Source: Apostichopus japonicus
Taxonomy: Eukaryota; Echinodermata; Holothuroidea; Aspidochirotida; Stichopodidae
Direction of reading: 5' to 3'
Assembly (NCBI RefSeq): GCF_037975245.1
Contig: NC_092564.1
Location: forward strand, 26,531,484 to 26,575,983
Length of the DNA: 44,500 bases
How positions within the stretch are numbered: the stretch's first letter is position 1; each line of letters begins with the position of its first letter. The notes below the pieces were generated by a model that saw only the letters and a list, made by a program, of their open reading frames with translations, ran no database searches and was not told the origin of the DNA. The translations under genes and the position numbers were made by a program. Positions 39,601 through 42,600 of this stretch are shown here, one piece after another.

Positions 39601-42600
39601 TCATTTCTTCATACATGTTTATAATTACTTTATTACTGGCCTGGTTCATATTTATCAGATGTCTGATCGATTTTGTCGATTGCATTGTAGTTTAATTTCA
39701 ATGTGCAAAATATGAGCCTGCTATCGTGCTAGGCTAGAGCCTAGCCTAGAACGATAAACATACGTCCTTCTACAGAAAACTCTTGAATACTACTCATCAA
39801 CCCACTACAAGGTGTTAGACTATTCATTGTTTTCTCGTTTGCTTTTATTAGTGCTAGTAGTTGTAGTAACCTCGTAGATTCATTCGAAAGTTTTTAATTT
39901 ACTATGGATGATTTTAAGAAACATTGTAGATTGAAAGTTGTTCACAGTTTTGGTTTGGTAGATGTTTTAACATATTTTAAACAGCACTTGTTAAGACGGG
40001 AAATAACAAATAAAGACAGTGCACTATGGAGAAAGATATTTTTTGACTGTATTCTGCAATGTAAACATGACAGTGATGACGTCATACTGTAATCCCAGTA
40101 ATCGCAAGAAGAGTTATGCGATCACAGCGGAGAAGTGATATTAGGGGAAAGATAACTGTTTTAAACAAATTTCAAGGCAAAGTATAAACAGAAAGCGTGT
40201 AAAAGAAGTTGCAAACGACTTTGGAAAAAATCAAGGAAATAGAAGTAGAATAGGCTTTTGAATTTCCATTAAACTTGACAGTCATATGAATCCTGTGCTT
40301 CTATGTAACAGATCCTTGCTGCATTCAAGACATCAACTTTAGGTGATCAGATTATCGGTGTCTGGTCTCAGGAGAGAGAATCCTCAGAGGACGAGTTTGC
40401 CCTCTCATTCAGACTTGACCTAAAAGACAAGAGGGAAGTAACTCACAAAGAGGTAGAAGATGCCTTTATATCAGTCCTGGTTGGGAGAGATGGCGATATC
40501 TTGGAACCCAACCACATCATTCATAAAGTGAAGGTCACAGAACCAGGTAAGTCGTTTCTCTGTGGCATAGTGAAATAGTTTCAAATATCCAGTTTGTAAA
40601 AGCAAAAAGCAAATATGTTATGTAATACATCAAAGTGTTTACATGCAAAGATATTGATTATGAAAAATAAGTTGATAAATTTTCGTGACAACAGGTGAGT
40701 TACAACATCATATCTACAAGATGAACATCAAATTCATGTTAAGATTTGAACAAAAATTAAAATATGAGCATACCAATACAAAAAATGCATATCTTTAAAA
40801 AAAAATTATGAAGCCTGTTTCATTTGATGTAGCAATAGTTTCAATGTGTGTCACCTTTCAGGAGGAAAAGAAAGAGTTGATATAAGAAAAAGAAAAAACA
40901 CCTTTAATTTTCAAGATATTTGTCATTGAAATGTCGCAGATTATCAATGTTTCCTTTGCTGTGGCTGAGACCTAATCTGTCAGGACATAAAATGCTAGTA
41001 GATTTTCTGAGTAAACAGTCAAAATTGTGAATGTGAAGGTCGGTTTTTTATTGGTTGCGAATGAATAATATGCAAAAGTTTTCAAATTCATGTTTTCCGG
41101 TTAAACACATTAACATATTTGTGAAGTATTTCTTTCTTCTAAATTACAGTCGTGAATGTTTGCAACACCGGGGAACACGACTGCTTCACAAGAAACTTCA
41201 CTCGATGTGCCTTTGAGGGTCATCATGCATATTCATGTATTAGTTGCAGGCTGGGATATAAACTTGTCGAAGGACGATGCAAGGGTATTTTGATTGAAGC
41301 TTTCTGGAATATTTCCAATTTGATTAATTCCAATCATGATAATTATACATTATAGTGCAAAACGCCATTGAAGGGAACTTAGGATAATATTAGATAGGAT
41401 ATTATACAAGTTTACAACTTTCAAGTTTAGCGGAATTAATAACTAGAAACTTTTTACGTTTTAGTAAAGTAATCAAGTTTCTCAGGATGGTAAGAGTTGT
41501 GAAATACACCTCTTAGATACCATACCAATAGTACACCAGTAGGACCTCTGGGCACCTCTGTAAAGTCACCTGATGTGGCTCCCCGTAAGCTGATGTAAAA
41601 ATCGGACATCCCTCAAAGAGAGCATCATTCATGTGTATTGAGGCATTCTTAAACTATACCTTTTATATCACATGATCAGTGGCATGAGGGTGCTTTACAG
41701 TTTTTGTGAAGGAATCCTAAATTCCTATGTTTGGTTGGCAGTTTTTTTGTTTGGCACACAGAAAATGAACGTTTTTGTCAAGGTAAAAATCAAAGTTGTC
41801 TTATTTAATTTTTTTGGGGGTCTAAAGTTTTACCAAGAGTTTGTTTTCAATACTTATGTTGCTAGTCACTATTTGAGTTGGACCTCAAGCCCCTCTTGTT
41901 GTCCCTATTGTCTCAGTAAACCCTCTTTAACGTACTCGTTTGACAACAGTTTGCTGCCGGCAGCCATGCATGTTGAACCAGCTGATCAGTGTGACAAGGG
42001 AATAGTTTTTGCATTCCCCTACTTTTCTAAGATGTGAATGATGTTTCAGCCTGATATCCCTGTAGTTTATTTGGTTTTTGTTGCAAACACTAACTGTTTA
42101 TTCTTTTGTTTCAAATAGAAATAGATTTATGTTTTCCAGAGGAGGTTGGAGGGGCAGACTGCCTCAGTAGGAACTTTGAGTTTTGTCTTTACTATGGTAA
42201 CGGTGAATATAGCTGCGAGGGATGTCTAGATGGTTATGTACTGGATGAAGGAGAAGATAAATGTGTAGGTAAGTATTTAATGTATGGGAGCTGCTTATGT
42301 CACCGTTACATCTGTGTCATCATGTCATGTCATGTCATCATGTCATGTCATGTCATGTCATGTCATCATGTCATGTCATAATATTATGTCATGTCGTCAT
42401 GTTATGTCATCATGTCATGTCCCCGTTACATCTGTGTCTATCATGTATATCAGATAGGTACTTCTGCTACAATATTTCTCATCCTCATTGTTGTACAAAT
42501 ACCATTCCTCTGACCTAGTTCATATTTGTTTCATATGCTAACATTATCAGGAACCTATGCGGTCATGATGGTCTGTGTGTGCATGTGCGCAAGATCAAGG

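Noticed and set aside
41672-42037. 121-codon ORF in intron 34
   Set aside because: No domain seen, no splice sites in the right phase, and exons 34 and 35 join correctly without it.
42106-42518. ORFs across the ATGTC repeat
   Set aside because: The parts beyond 42268 are microsatellite translation; only exon 35 is coding.
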